Translations under genes and position numbers: made by a program
Notes under the pieces: generated by a model
Databases searched by the model: none
Told to the model about the DNA's origin: nothing
Seen by the model: only the letters and a program-made list of their open reading frames with translations
In this document: positions 33,857-40,903 of the stretch, one piece after another
Layout of the letters: every line of letters starts with the position of its first letter
How positions within the stretch are numbered: position 1 is the first letter of the stretch
Assembly (NCBI GenBank): GCA_004557975.1
Contig: SFEV01000035.1
Location: 1-51,568, forward strand
DNA: 51,568 nt
Reading direction: 5' to 3'
Source of the DNA: Lachnospiraceae bacterium
GTDB taxonomy: Bacteria; Bacillota; Clostridia; Lachnospirales; Lachnospiraceae

Positions 33857-34363
33857 ATGGCAAAGCTGAATATTGTTTTACATGAGCCTGAAATACCGGC
33901 GAATACAGGAAATATCGGCCGTACGTGTGTGGCGACGGGTACACGGCTTCATCTGATTGAACCACTTGGTTTTCAGCTGACAGAAAAGGCTCTTCGCCGT
34001 GCAGGGCTGGACTACTGGCCTCAGCTTGATGTGACGTGTTATATGGACTATCAGGATTTCCTTGACAGAAATCCCGGCGCAAAGATTTATATGGCCACAA
34101 CAAAAGGCCGCAAAGTGTACACGGAGGTCTCCTACGAGCCGGACTGCTACATCATGTTCGGCAGGGAGAGCGCCGGGATTCCGGAGGAGATTTTGAAAGA
34201 GCACCCCGACACGGCAGTGCGCATCCCGATGATCGGAGAGACGCGCTCGCTGAATCTCAGCAATTCCGTTGCAATTGTTCTGTACGAGGCACTGCGCCAG
34301 AACGGTTTTGAGCAGATGCGTCTTCAGGGCGAGCTGACGAGATACAGCTGGGAGGAAGTATGA
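33857..34363 (+). CDS. trmL: tRNA (cytidine/uridine-34-2'-O)-methyltransferase
   Basis: The 168-aa protein belongs to the small SPOUT methyltransferases. It has NTGNIGRTC near the N-terminus and the knot-forming motifs FGRESAGIP, IPMIGETRSLNLSNSVAI and VLYEALRQ. TrmL methylates the ribose of the wobble base of tRNA-Leu isoacceptors. Length and motifs match closely. ATG 33857 has ACAGGAG 6 nt upstream. Confidence 0.93.
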   Translation: MAKLNIVLHEPEIPANTGNIGRTCVATGTRLHLIEPLGFQLTEKALRRAGLDYWPQLDVTCYMDYQDFLDRNPGAKIYMATTKGRKVYTEVSYEPDCYIMFGRESAGIPEEILKEHPDTAVRIPMIGETRSLNLSNSVAIVLYEALRQNGFEQMRLQGELTRYSWEEV

Positions 34364-34464
34364 CAGCGCATTTCCGAATACAGCGGAACGAAGAATGACG
34401 GAAACACACTTACAGATACAGCGGAAAATATCAGGTGAGATGAAAGGACAGGAGAGGGACGTAT

Positions 34465-35949
34465 ATGGAACTGCCGCAGGAATTTCTGACCCGGATGGAG
34501 GACATGCTGGGTGGAGAGTATGAAGAATTTCTACGCACGTACGAAGAACCGCGCCGTTTCGGGCTGCGAGTGAACACGCTGAAAATCAGCGTGGCAGATT
34601 TCCTTGCGCTGGCGCCGTTTCATCTGACACGAATTCCATGGACAGATAATGGATTCTATTATGAGCGGGAGGATGACCCGGCAAGGCATCCCTTTTACTA
34701 TGCCGGGCTGTATTATCTGCAGGAGCCCAGCGCCATGACACCGGCGCAGATTCTCCCGGTAACACCGGGGGAGCACGTACTGGATCTGTGTGCCGCCCCG
34801 GGAGGAAAGGCTACCGCGCTTGCGGCAAAGCTGCAGGGAGAAGGTCTTCTCGTAGCCAACGATATCAGCGCTTCCCGCGCAAAAGCACTGCTGAAAAATC
34901 TTGAAGTGGCCGGTGTGAAAAACTCATTTGTGACGAATGCTGCCCCGGCAAAGCTGGCGGATCAGTTTGAGGAAGAATTCGATAAAATTCTTGTGGATGC
35001 CCCGTGCTCCGGGGAAGGAATGTTCCGGAAGGATATCGCCAATGCGAAGGCGTGGAGCCTGGAAAAGGTGGAGCAGTGTGCAAAAATCCAGAGAGAGATC
35101 ACGCGTCAGGCAGTGAGAATGCTCCGTCCGGGCGGTCTGATGCTGTACTCCACATGTACCTTTTCTGCAGAAGAAAATGAGGGAACGATTGCATATCTGC
35201 TGAAGATGTGCCCGGAAATGGAACTTCTGGAAATACCGTGGCAGGATGGATTTGCGCATGGAATGCCAGGGCTGCTGTGCATGGATGCTTCTGCCGGACA
35301 GTATGAAAAACGGATCAGACAGGAGACGTGGAAAACTCTGGAACAGGCAGATATTCCGGGGGAGGCAGCCGATGGAGTGTGGGATCAGCTTGAAAAATGT
35401 GTTCGGATTTTCCCGCACAAAATGGGCGGAGAGGGACATTTCCTTGCACTTCTGCGGAAAAAGGGAGAGCTTCCCGGACTCCACAGGAAAGTACAGAGAA
35501 AGAGCGGAAAACCGTCAAAGGAAGAAGAAAAGAGTCTGACAGGCTTTCTGCAGGATGTCTCAATGAAATGGACCATGGATCAGCTGGAGGTCCGCAATGG
35601 GCAGGTGTACTTCGTACCGGAGCCGCCTGAGATGAGGGGCAAAATTCCGTTTCTTCGCAACGGCCTGTACCTCGGCGAACTGAAGCGCGGCAGATTTGAG
35701 CCGTCCCAGTCCTTTGCCATGGCACTTCGCGGTCCGGAGGAATACTCCTCCGTCGTTGATTTTTCATACAGTGATGATCGTGTTCGCAGATATCTCTGCG
35801 GGGAAACGGTGGATGTGGATGACATGCATCCTGCCCGCCCGTCAGGCTGGCAGCTTGTCTGCGTAAACGGATATCCTCTGGGATGGGGTAAGCTTGTGAA
35901 CGGCGTACTGAAGAACAAATATCATCCGGGATGGAGAATGCAGGTATAG
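34465..35949 (+). CDS. rsmF: RsmF-like RNA cytosine-5 methyltransferase (NOL1/NOP2/Sun family)
   Basis: The 494-aa protein has the SAM-binding motif LDLCAAPGGKATALA. It also has the two catalytic Cys motifs, VDAPCSGEGMFRK and YSTCTFSAEENEG, of the Nop2/Sun family. The long C-terminal extension (RsmF_methylt_ci plus PUA-like, KNKYHPGWRMQ at the end) is typical of RsmF/YebU, which methylates 16S rRNA C1407. Length fits (E. coli RsmF about 479). GAGAGGGACGTAT precedes the ATG. It is the last gene before the tRNA-flanked region. Confidence 0.9.
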   Translation: MELPQEFLTRMEDMLGGEYEEFLRTYEEPRRFGLRVNTLKISVADFLALAPFHLTRIPWTDNGFYYEREDDPARHPFYYAGLYYLQEPSAMTPAQILPVTPGEHVLDLCAAPGGKATALAAKLQGEGLLVANDISASRAKALLKNLEVAGVKNSFVTNAAPAKLADQFEEEFDKILVDAPCSGEGMFRKDIANAKAWSLEKVEQCAKIQREITRQAVRMLRPGGLMLYSTCTFSAEENEGTIAYLLKMCPEMELLEIPWQDGFAHGMPGLLCMDASAGQYEKRIRQETWKTLEQADIPGEAADGVWDQLEKCVRIFPHKMGGEGHFLALLRKKGELPGLHRKVQRKSGKPSKEEEKSLTGFLQDVSMKWTMDQLEVRNGQVYFVPEPPEMRGKIPFLRNGLYLGELKRGRFEPSQSFAMALRGPEEYSSVVDFSYSDDRVRRYLCGETVDVDDMHPARPSGWQLVCVNGYPLGWGKLVNGVLKNKYHPGWRMQV

Positions 35950-36106
35950 AGGCGTGAAAACTGTCCGTATGTGCGGCTTTTTAATTCAGTCCCTTGCAGA
36001 CAGCGTTCCCCTTGGGTATTAATCTGTACGGTCTGCCTTTTCATTTTGCTGCATGGCTGAACTGGAACTTACGGAAAACTATTTCCTGTAAAATATAAAA
36101 TATCTC

Positions 36107-36135
36107 TTGCAATTTTTATATATTAGTGGCATAAT
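36107..36135 (+). promoter_or_regulatory. Promoter of the first tRNA-Pro gene
   Basis: TTGCAA at 36107-36112 and CATAAT at 36130-36135 with 17-bp spacing; the tRNA begins 14 nt after the -10 box. The 157-nt stretch between rsmF and this promoter holds short inverted repeats (GCAGAC...GTCTGC followed by CTTTTC) that may terminate rsmF transcription. Confidence 0.75.
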
Positions 36136-36143
36136 AGTTGCGT

Positions 36144-36237
36144 TGAAACGATGCGTGGCTCAGCTTGGTAGAGCGCTGCGTTCGGGACGCAGAGGTCGCA
36201 GGTTCAAATCCTGTCGCATCGATTCCTTGGCAGGGGC
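36144..36237. repeat. Direct repeat of 94 bp spanning tRNA-Pro, copy 1
   Basis: The tRNA plus 5 nt upstream and 15 nt downstream are shared with 40587-40680, with a single mismatch at 36223/40666 (T/C). Identity ends at 36237, before the unrelated terminators, so the repeat extends past the mature tRNA on both sides. Confidence 0.95.
36149..36222 (+). tRNA. tRNA-Pro, anticodon CGG (copy 1)
   Basis: A complete 74-nt cloverleaf is present. The acceptor stem is CGATGCG/CGCATCG, the D arm GCTC...GAGC, the anticodon stem CTGCG/CGCAG with loop TTCGGGA (anticodon CGG), and the variable loop 5 nt. The T arm is GCAGG-TTCAAAT-CCTGT and the discriminator A. The 3' CCA is not encoded. The same gene recurs at 40592-40665 without a difference inside the tRNA. 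Confidence 0.97.
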
Positions 36238-36242
36238 GAAGT

Positions 36243-36285
36243 CAGAAAAGCTTAGAAATAAGCATTTCTGGCTTTTCTTTTTTTG
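36243..36285 (+). terminator. Terminator after tRNA-Pro copy 1
   Basis: AGAAAAGC (36244-36251) pairs with GCTTTTCT (36271-36278), followed by a long T-run. It differs in sequence from the terminator behind copy 2. Confidence 0.85.
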
Positions 36286-36360
36286 TGTATTTGTTACCTT
36301 TTACACGTGCCATTTGTATTATTAGTGAAGGCCTTTCAATAAAGATACAAAGGAGAACTC

Positions 36361-36843
36361 ATGAGACAATCACTGCAGGAACTGATCGAGCGTTATCAGA
36401 ACAACCTCTATGCGGCGGCATTCAATATATGTAAAAATGCGGAAGATGCGGAGGATGTCGTTCAGGATACGTTTATTCAGTATCACACAAGCAAGAAAGA
36501 ATTTGAGAGTGAACAGCATATACGTGCATGGCTGATCAGGGTAACAATCAACAGGGCAAAATACGTGAACCGCACTTTCTGGAGACAAAATAAAGTGCCT
36601 ATGGAAGATTATATGGAAACACTGGTTTTTGAATCACCGGAGTCCCGGAATATATTCGAAACTGTTATGAAACTTCCGGAAAAATACCGGATTGTGATTC
36701 ACCTGTTCTATTATGAGGATTTTTCTGTACGGGAAATCGCAGAAATTCTGGCAATCTCGGAGGGAAATGTGAAAGTCAGACTGTCACGTGGCAGATCACT
36801 GCTCAAAGCTGCTTTAAAGGAGAAATGGGAAGATGACAAATAA
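36361..36843 (+). CDS. ECF-type RNA polymerase sigma factor
   Basis: The 160-aa protein has sigma region 2 (AAAFNICKNAEDAEDVVQDTF) and region 4 (LPEKYRIVIHLFYYEDFSVREIAEIL with VKVRLSRGRSLL). It belongs to the extracytoplasmic-function group that is normally held inactive by a membrane anti-sigma factor. AAAGGAGAACTC precedes the ATG. The downstream gene overlaps by 11 nt and would be the expected anti-sigma-like partner, but it appears truncated. Confidence 0.9.
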   Translation: MRQSLQELIERYQNNLYAAAFNICKNAEDAEDVVQDTFIQYHTSKKEFESEQHIRAWLIRVTINRAKYVNRTFWRQNKVPMEDYMETLVFESPESRNIFETVMKLPEKYRIVIHLFYYEDFSVREIAEILAISEGNVKVRLSRGRSLLKAALKEKWEDDK

Positions 36844-37057
36844 AGAAAAATACAAGCAGGCATTTTCAGTCTTACATACCTCCGACAACTTTTCTATGGA
36901 GGTGCAGAAAATGGCTTTAGCAAAGAAAAAAAGGACAGGAACTCATCTGGCGGCAGCAATAGCTGCATGCGTTTTACTGGCAGGAGGTACAGGGATGGCT
37001 TATGGGGCCAACGTAGGAGGTATCCAGAGAACCATCCAGCAGTCCGTCGGAATTTAA
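36833..37057 (+). pseudogene. Truncated membrane partner of the ECF sigma factor
   Basis: This 74-aa open frame overlaps the sigma gene by 11 nt. It has a short cytoplasmic N-terminus (MTNKEKYKQAFSVLH) and one hydrophobic segment (HLAAAIAACVLLAGGTGMAYGA). It ends abruptly after NVGGIQRTIQQSVGI. From memory, homologues beside this sigma type continue after GGIQRT with a long extracellular domain; I cannot confirm this without a search. The stop is directly followed by a dispersed element-like sequence (TGAATCAAGTAAG), so a deletion or insertion is a plausible cause. It could still be an intact small membrane regulator. Confidence 0.55.
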
Positions 37058-37101
37058 CTGAATCAAGTAAGTCCCCCACTTGAATATCCGCTTGACCCGG
37101 C

Positions 37102-37130
37102 TTGTATTTCAAACATGTGCATGGTAATAT
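37102..37130 (+). promoter_or_regulatory. Candidate promoter of the selenium cluster
   Basis: TTGTAT at 37102-37107 and TAATAT at 37125-37130 with 17-bp spacing lie 47 nt before selD. Both hexamers are imperfect. Confidence 0.5.
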
Positions 37131-37168
37131 TACTTTAGTCAATTGATACCGAAAACGAAGGAGGTGAT

Positions 37169-37180
37169 ATGAATACATGA
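37169..37180 (+). other. Three-codon minicistron overlapping the selD start
   Basis: GGAGGTGAT is followed immediately by ATG AAT ACA TGA. The TGA overlaps the selD ATG in an ATGA junction (37177-37180). The ribosome site is only 4 nt from this first ATG and 12 nt from the selD ATG, so selD may start by termination-reinitiation. It could also be a chance ATG. Confidence 0.35.
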
Positions 37181-38217
37181 AAAATAAAATCGAATTCTGC
37201 AGGGGCGGCGGATGCACTGCAAAGCTTGGAGCGGGGATATTATCCCATGTCCTCGAAAAGCTTCCGAAGGGCCCGGCAGATGAAAATCTTCTGATCGGTT
37301 ATGACAGCAAAGATGACGCTGCAGTATATAAGATCAGTGAGGACACGGCAATCGTACAGACTTTGGATTTTTTCCCTCCGATGGTGGATGATCCGTATAC
37401 ATTCGGACAGATTGCTGCTACAAATGCCCTCAGTGATATTTATGCCATGGGCGGAGAGGTCAGGACCGCGCTGAATATTGTCTGCTTTCCGGAAAACATG
37501 GATCTGAATATTCTCGGTGAAATCATGCGGGGAGGTTCGGAGAAGGTAATCGAAGCAGGAGGAATTCTGGCAGGAGGCCATTCGATAGCGGACAGTGATG
37601 TAAAGTATGGCCTGTCGGTGATGGGGACAGTTCATCCCGACAGGATTTATTCCAATAATCAGGGACGTCCGGGAGACAGGCTGATCCTGACAAAGAAGCT
37701 CGGAGCAGGAATTATCTGCACAGCGAACCGTGTGCAGGCAGCATCTGCAACGGCCATGCAGCAGGCCATTGCATCCATGACGACGCTGAATAAGTATGCT
37801 GCTGAGATATGTCGGAAGTACGAGATCCATGCATGTACAGACGTGACGGGTTTTGGCTTTCTGGGTCATCTGCATGAGATGATGGATGGAAAACACTCCT
37901 GCAGAATTATGGCGGAAAAAGTTCCTGTGTTTGCGGAAGCGCTTGATTATGCAGATGAATTTCTTCTGACAGCTGCGGGCCAGAAGAACCGGAATTTTTT
38001 CGGCGAGTACGTTGTTTTTGAGAATGTCACATTTGCCATGGAAGAGGTGCTGTTTGACCCGCAGACTTCCGGCGGACTGCTGATTGCAGCGGCTGACAGG
38101 GAGGTGCAGTCGCTCCTTGCAGAACTCAGACAGGCAGGGCTGCCGGCGGAGGAAGTGGGAGTTATCACGGAGAAAGAGGATGTGGAAATCCGTGTCACGG
38201 CAGGACGGAATGAGTGA
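37177..38217 (+). CDS. selD: Selenide, water dikinase (selenophosphate synthetase)
   Basis: The 346-aa protein makes selenophosphate from selenide and ATP. The N-terminal motif GGGCTAKLGAG has the active-site Cys at residue 13 and the essential Lys at 16. Cys is encoded by TGC, so this is not a selenocysteine-containing SelD. Further family blocks are AIVQTLDFFPPMVDDPYTFGQIAATNALSDIYAMGG, with the metal Asp residues, GHSIADSDVKYGLSVMG, and DVTGFGFLGHLHEM. The following genes (yedF, desulfurase-like, DUF3343) are the set seen with SelD in selenium-dependent molybdenum hydroxylase genomes. No selA, selB or selC is in view. Confidence 0.95.
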   Translation: MKNKIEFCRGGGCTAKLGAGILSHVLEKLPKGPADENLLIGYDSKDDAAVYKISEDTAIVQTLDFFPPMVDDPYTFGQIAATNALSDIYAMGGEVRTALNIVCFPENMDLNILGEIMRGGSEKVIEAGGILAGGHSIADSDVKYGLSVMGTVHPDRIYSNNQGRPGDRLILTKKLGAGIICTANRVQAASATAMQQAIASMTTLNKYAAEICRKYEIHACTDVTGFGFLGHLHEMMDGKHSCRIMAEKVPVFAEALDYADEFLLTAAGQKNRNFFGEYVVFENVTFAMEEVLFDPQTSGGLLIAAADREVQSLLAELRQAGLPAEEVGVITEKEDVEIRVTAGRNE

Positions 38218-38255
38218 ATAAAGATTTATACTCTTTATTAGTTGATCAGATGTGG

Positions 38256-38368
38256 TAAAGGAAAAGGCGATAAAGGAAAAGGCGATAAAGGAAAAGGCGA
38301 TAAAGGAAAAGGCGATAAAGGAAAAGGCGATAAAGGAAAAGGCGATAAAGGAAAAGGCGATAAAGGAG
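38256..38368 (+). repeat. 15-bp tandem repeat, 7.5 copies, in front of yedF
   Basis: TAAAGGAAAAGGCGA occurs seven times in perfect register (38256-38360). An eighth copy diverges after TAAAGGA to give the yedF ribosome site AAAGGAGG. Each unit contains AAGGA, a weak Shine-Dalgarno core, so ribosome sites are effectively arrayed. In frame with yedF it would read GKGDK repeated, reachable only from a TTG at 38242. The period is a multiple of three, so copy changes keep the frame. Confidence 0.95.
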
Positions 38369-38373
38369 GACGT

Positions 38374-39030
38374 ATGATCACAGTCAACGCAATGGGCGAT
38401 GCATGCCCGATTCCGGTGGTGAAAACGAAAAATGCCATTAAAGAAATGAACGGCTCAGGCACGGTTGAAATCTTTGTGGACAATGAGATTGCTGTGCAGA
38501 ACCTTGTCAAAATGGCAACCCAGAAGAAATACGGGGTAAAATCAGAAAAGATTGAGGAGCAGAAATTCCGGGTAGTCATGACTATAAAAGATGCAGATGG
38601 AAATGAGGCAGAGCAGGATAAAGAGCAGCCTTCTGCGCCGGAACAGGGGAAAACGGCAGTGCAGGAGTGCGTGACGTGTATTCCTGATGGACGAAGAGAT
38701 ACGGTGGTTGTCATCTCATCGCGATATATGGGAGACGGGGATGAGCAGCTTGGCAGAATCCTGATGAAAGGCTTTATCTTTGCACTGACACAGCAGGAGG
38801 AGCTGCCGTCTGCAATTCTGTTTTATAATTCCGGTGCGTTTCTGACGTGTGAGGAATCGCCGGAGCTTGAGGATCTGAAAACGCTGGAATCACAGGGCGT
38901 CGAGATTATGACCTGCGGTACGTGCATGAACCATTACGGGCTGAACGACAGCCTTAAAGTGGGAAGCGTGACGAATATGTATGCTATTGTCGAAACGATG
39001 ATGCAGGCAGGTCACATTGTAAAACCATGA
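38374..39030 (+). CDS. yedF: Selenium metabolism protein YedF (TusA-like plus DsrE-like)
   Basis: The 218-aa protein has an N-terminal SirA/TusA domain with the Cys-Pro motif GDACPIPVVKTKNAI, an acidic linker (residues ~70-105), and a C-terminal DsrE/F-like domain (RDTVVVISSRYMGDGD to MTCGTCMNHYGLND). TusA-type proteins carry sulfur as persulfide; YedF is assumed to do the equivalent for selenium. ATG 38374 has AAAGGAGG 4-5 nt upstream; an extended frame from TTG 38242 would add 44 residues made mainly of GKGDK repeats, and is less likely. Its stop overlaps the next start (ATGA). Confidence 0.92.
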   Translation: MITVNAMGDACPIPVVKTKNAIKEMNGSGTVEIFVDNEIAVQNLVKMATQKKYGVKSEKIEEQKFRVVMTIKDADGNEAEQDKEQPSAPEQGKTAVQECVTCIPDGRRDTVVVISSRYMGDGDEQLGRILMKGFIFALTQQEELPSAILFYNSGAFLTCEESPELEDLKTLESQGVEIMTCGTCMNHYGLNDSLKVGSVTNMYAIVETMMQAGHIVKP

Positions 39031-40178
39031 TATACTTTGACAATGCGGCAACGACACTTCAAAAGCCGCCCCAGGTAGAGGAGGCAGTGCTCCGGGCGAT
39101 GCGTACTCTGGGCAACGCAGGCAGAGGCGCTCATGAGCCGACGCTTCAGGCGGCGCGGGAAATCTATGAGACAAGGGTGGCGCTGGCGGAGCTGTTTCAC
39201 ATTTCGGATCCCATGCGGATTGCGTTTACGTCCAATGCGACGGAAGCGATGAATACGGCAATTTCAGGGTTGTTTTGCCCCGGCGATCATGTGGTTACAA
39301 CTGTGTGTGAACACAATTCCGTCCTGCGTCCGCTCTACCGGATGGAGCAGTACGGGGTGGAGCTTTCTTTTTTGCAGGCAGACCGGAACGGACTTCCCGA
39401 TTACAGTCAGCTGGAGACACTGTGCCGCAGGAACACGAAAGCGATTGTGATGACGCATGCATCGAATCTGACGGGCAATGTAAACGATCTGAAGCGTGTT
39501 TCCGCGTTCGCAAAGGAAAAAGGTCTGCTTCTTGTGACAGATGCGGCGCAGACTGCAGGGATTATTCCGATTGATGTGCAGGAGCTGGGAATTGACGTGC
39601 TTTGTTTCACCGGACACAAGGGTCTGCTCGGACCGCAGGGAACAGGAGGGCTCTACGTGCGCAGTGGAATCGTCATTCCGTCATTTAAGGTCGGTGGAAG
39701 CGGTGTGCACAGCTATGACAGGGTGCACCCCGACGAAATGCCCACGGCTCTGGAGGCAGGCACGCTGAACGGACACGGGATTGCAGGACTGCGTGCGGCG
39801 CTTGGTTACCTGAAACAGACGGGTATCGAGCAGATTTATGAAAAGGAGCGGAAGCTGGCCGACCGGTTCGTCAATGGAATACGTGATATTCCGGGTGTGA
39901 CACTTTATGGAGATTTCTCCCGGGATGATGCAGCAGGCAGCCGTAATCGTGTGGCGATTGTCTCACTGAATATCCGGGATGAAGATTCTGCTGCGGTGGC
40001 CGACTGGCTCTGGGAGGATTACGGGATCTGTGTCCGCGCCGGGGCGCACTGTGCGCCGCTGATGCATCGGACCTTCGGAACAGTGAACCAGGGTGCTGTG
40101 CGATTCAGCTTTTCACATTATAATACGGAGGAAGAGATTGATCTGGCAATCCGGGCAGTCAGAGAGCTGGCGCAGTGA
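39027..40178 (+). CDS. Class V aminotransferase/cysteine desulfurase family protein
   Basis: The 383-aa protein starts MIYFDNAATTLQKPP, the opening of NifS/SufS-type enzymes. The PLP Lys lies in CFTGHKGLLGPQGTGGL (K198), and an active-site-type Cys is in VRAGAHCAPLMH. Desulfurases release sulfur or selenium from cysteine or selenocysteine as a persulfide or perselenide. Location between yedF and the DUF3343 gene suggests selenium delivery. It overlaps yedF by 4 nt and lies 34 nt before the next gene. Confidence 0.9.
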   Translation: MIYFDNAATTLQKPPQVEEAVLRAMRTLGNAGRGAHEPTLQAAREIYETRVALAELFHISDPMRIAFTSNATEAMNTAISGLFCPGDHVVTTVCEHNSVLRPLYRMEQYGVELSFLQADRNGLPDYSQLETLCRRNTKAIVMTHASNLTGNVNDLKRVSAFAKEKGLLLVTDAAQTAGIIPIDVQELGIDVLCFTGHKGLLGPQGTGGLYVRSGIVIPSFKVGGSGVHSYDRVHPDEMPTALEAGTLNGHGIAGLRAALGYLKQTGIEQIYEKERKLADRFVNGIRDIPGVTLYGDFSRDDAAGSRNRVAIVSLNIRDEDSAAVADWLWEDYGICVRAGAHCAPLMHRTFGTVNQGAVRFSFSHYNTEEEIDLAIRAVRELAQ

Positions 40179-40211
40179 GAAGGCCGGAGCGGTAAAAAAG
40201 GCTGAGAAAAA

Positions 40212-40442
40212 ATGAGAGTAAAAGAATCATATATAATTATCACGTTTAAGACAACAGAAGAAGCAATCGCCATGGAATCCCACTGCAAGACGTGCGGGAT
40301 TCCCGGACGCCTGATACCGATCCCCAGGACTGTTACCGCCGGGTGCGGTATCTGCTGGCGCATGAAGCCGGAGGAATACGGGGAATATCAGCAGGAGCTG
40401 AATCTGATGAAGCATGAACATATCACGGAGGTGCTGATGTGA
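40212..40442 (+). CDS. DUF3343 family protein
   Basis: The 76-aa protein matches the small DUF3343 family: YIIITFKTTEEAIAMESHCK at the start, then GIPGRLIPIPRTVTAGCGICWRM with a CGxC motif. This family is found next to selenium and Mo-hydroxylase genes and was proposed to be a partner in selenium-dependent enzyme maturation. Its molecular role is unknown. A GAGAAAA-type site precedes the ATG. It closes the selD-yedF-desulfurase-DUF3343 run, after which about 100 nt separate it from the second tRNA promoter. Confidence 0.88.
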   Translation: MRVKESYIIITFKTTEEAIAMESHCKTCGIPGRLIPIPRTVTAGCGICWRMKPEEYGEYQQELNLMKHEHITEVLM

Positions 40443-40549
40443 GTGCAGCATGAGTGAATGTATTTTGGGAGTCGCTGACGCCGGGAAAATGACGAAAATG
40501 TCAGAAAATAATATAAAATACGTGAAATATAAGAAATTTTATAAAGTGC

Positions 40550-40578
40550 TTGCTTTTTTCGGCATATGGTGATATACT
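40550..40578 (+). promoter_or_regulatory. Promoter of the second tRNA-Pro gene
   Basis: TTGCTT at 40550-40555 and TATACT at 40573-40578 with 17-bp spacing, 14 nt before the tRNA, the same distance as in copy 1. The promoter sequences otherwise differ. Confidence 0.75.
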
Positions 40579-40586
40579 GAATAAGC

Positions 40587-40680
40587 TGAAACGATGCGTG
40601 GCTCAGCTTGGTAGAGCGCTGCGTTCGGGACGCAGAGGTCGCAGGTTCAAATCCTGTCGCATCGACTCCTTGGCAGGGGC
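40587..40680. repeat. Direct repeat of 94 bp spanning tRNA-Pro, copy 2
   Basis: Matches 36144-36237 with one mismatch. The distance between copies is 4443 bp. Recombination between them would delete or excise the sigma factor and the whole selenium cluster. Confidence 0.95.
40592..40665 (+). tRNA. tRNA-Pro, anticodon CGG (copy 2)
   Basis: The cloverleaf is identical to that at 36149-36222, with acceptor stem CGATGCG/CGCATCG, anticodon loop TTCGGGA and discriminator A, and no encoded CCA. Confidence 0.97.
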
Positions 40681-40681
40681 A

Positions 40682-40713
40682 CCGGAAACCTATATAGGGT
40701 TTCCGGTTTTTTT
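40682..40713 (+). terminator. Terminator after tRNA-Pro copy 2
   Basis: CCGGAAACC (40682-40690) pairs with GGTTTCCGG (40698-40706) and seven T residues follow. Confidence 0.95.
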
Positions 40714-40780
40714 CGTTGCAGCAATACCCCGTTACAAAATGCAATTTAGAAAACATTAAGAAACAAAAAATCCGTAATCC

Positions 40781-40809
40781 TTGAATTCCCTCAGACCGGA
40801 TGGTAAAAT
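40781..40809 (+). promoter_or_regulatory. Promoter of the secreted-protein gene
   Basis: TTGAAT at 40781-40786 and TAAAAT at 40804-40809, 17 bp apart, lie about 95 nt before the ATG. Confidence 0.7.
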
Positions 40810-40903
40810 ATTCATATAGACTGCGAAACAGTTATCAAATCATGGCATGCAGAGAATTGGATGGTGAATATCCTCTTGTCTGCAGCTGCAGAAAAGGAGG
40901 ATT

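Noticed and set aside
37177..37220. Selenocysteine in SelD
   Set aside because: The active-site codon is TGC (Cys). The nearby TGA lies in another frame.
38256..38368. CRISPR-like array in front of yedF
   Set aside because: The 15-bp units are directly contiguous with no spacers and there are no cas genes.
38242..38373. TTG start giving YedF a 44-residue GKGDK tail
   Set aside because: No ribosome site before the TTG, and the ATG at 38374 has a strong one and begins exactly at the family N-terminus. It is kept only as an alternative in the findings.
40550..40759. Small open frames over both tRNA-Pro genes
   Set aside because: They translate the tRNA sequence itself, a known artefact.
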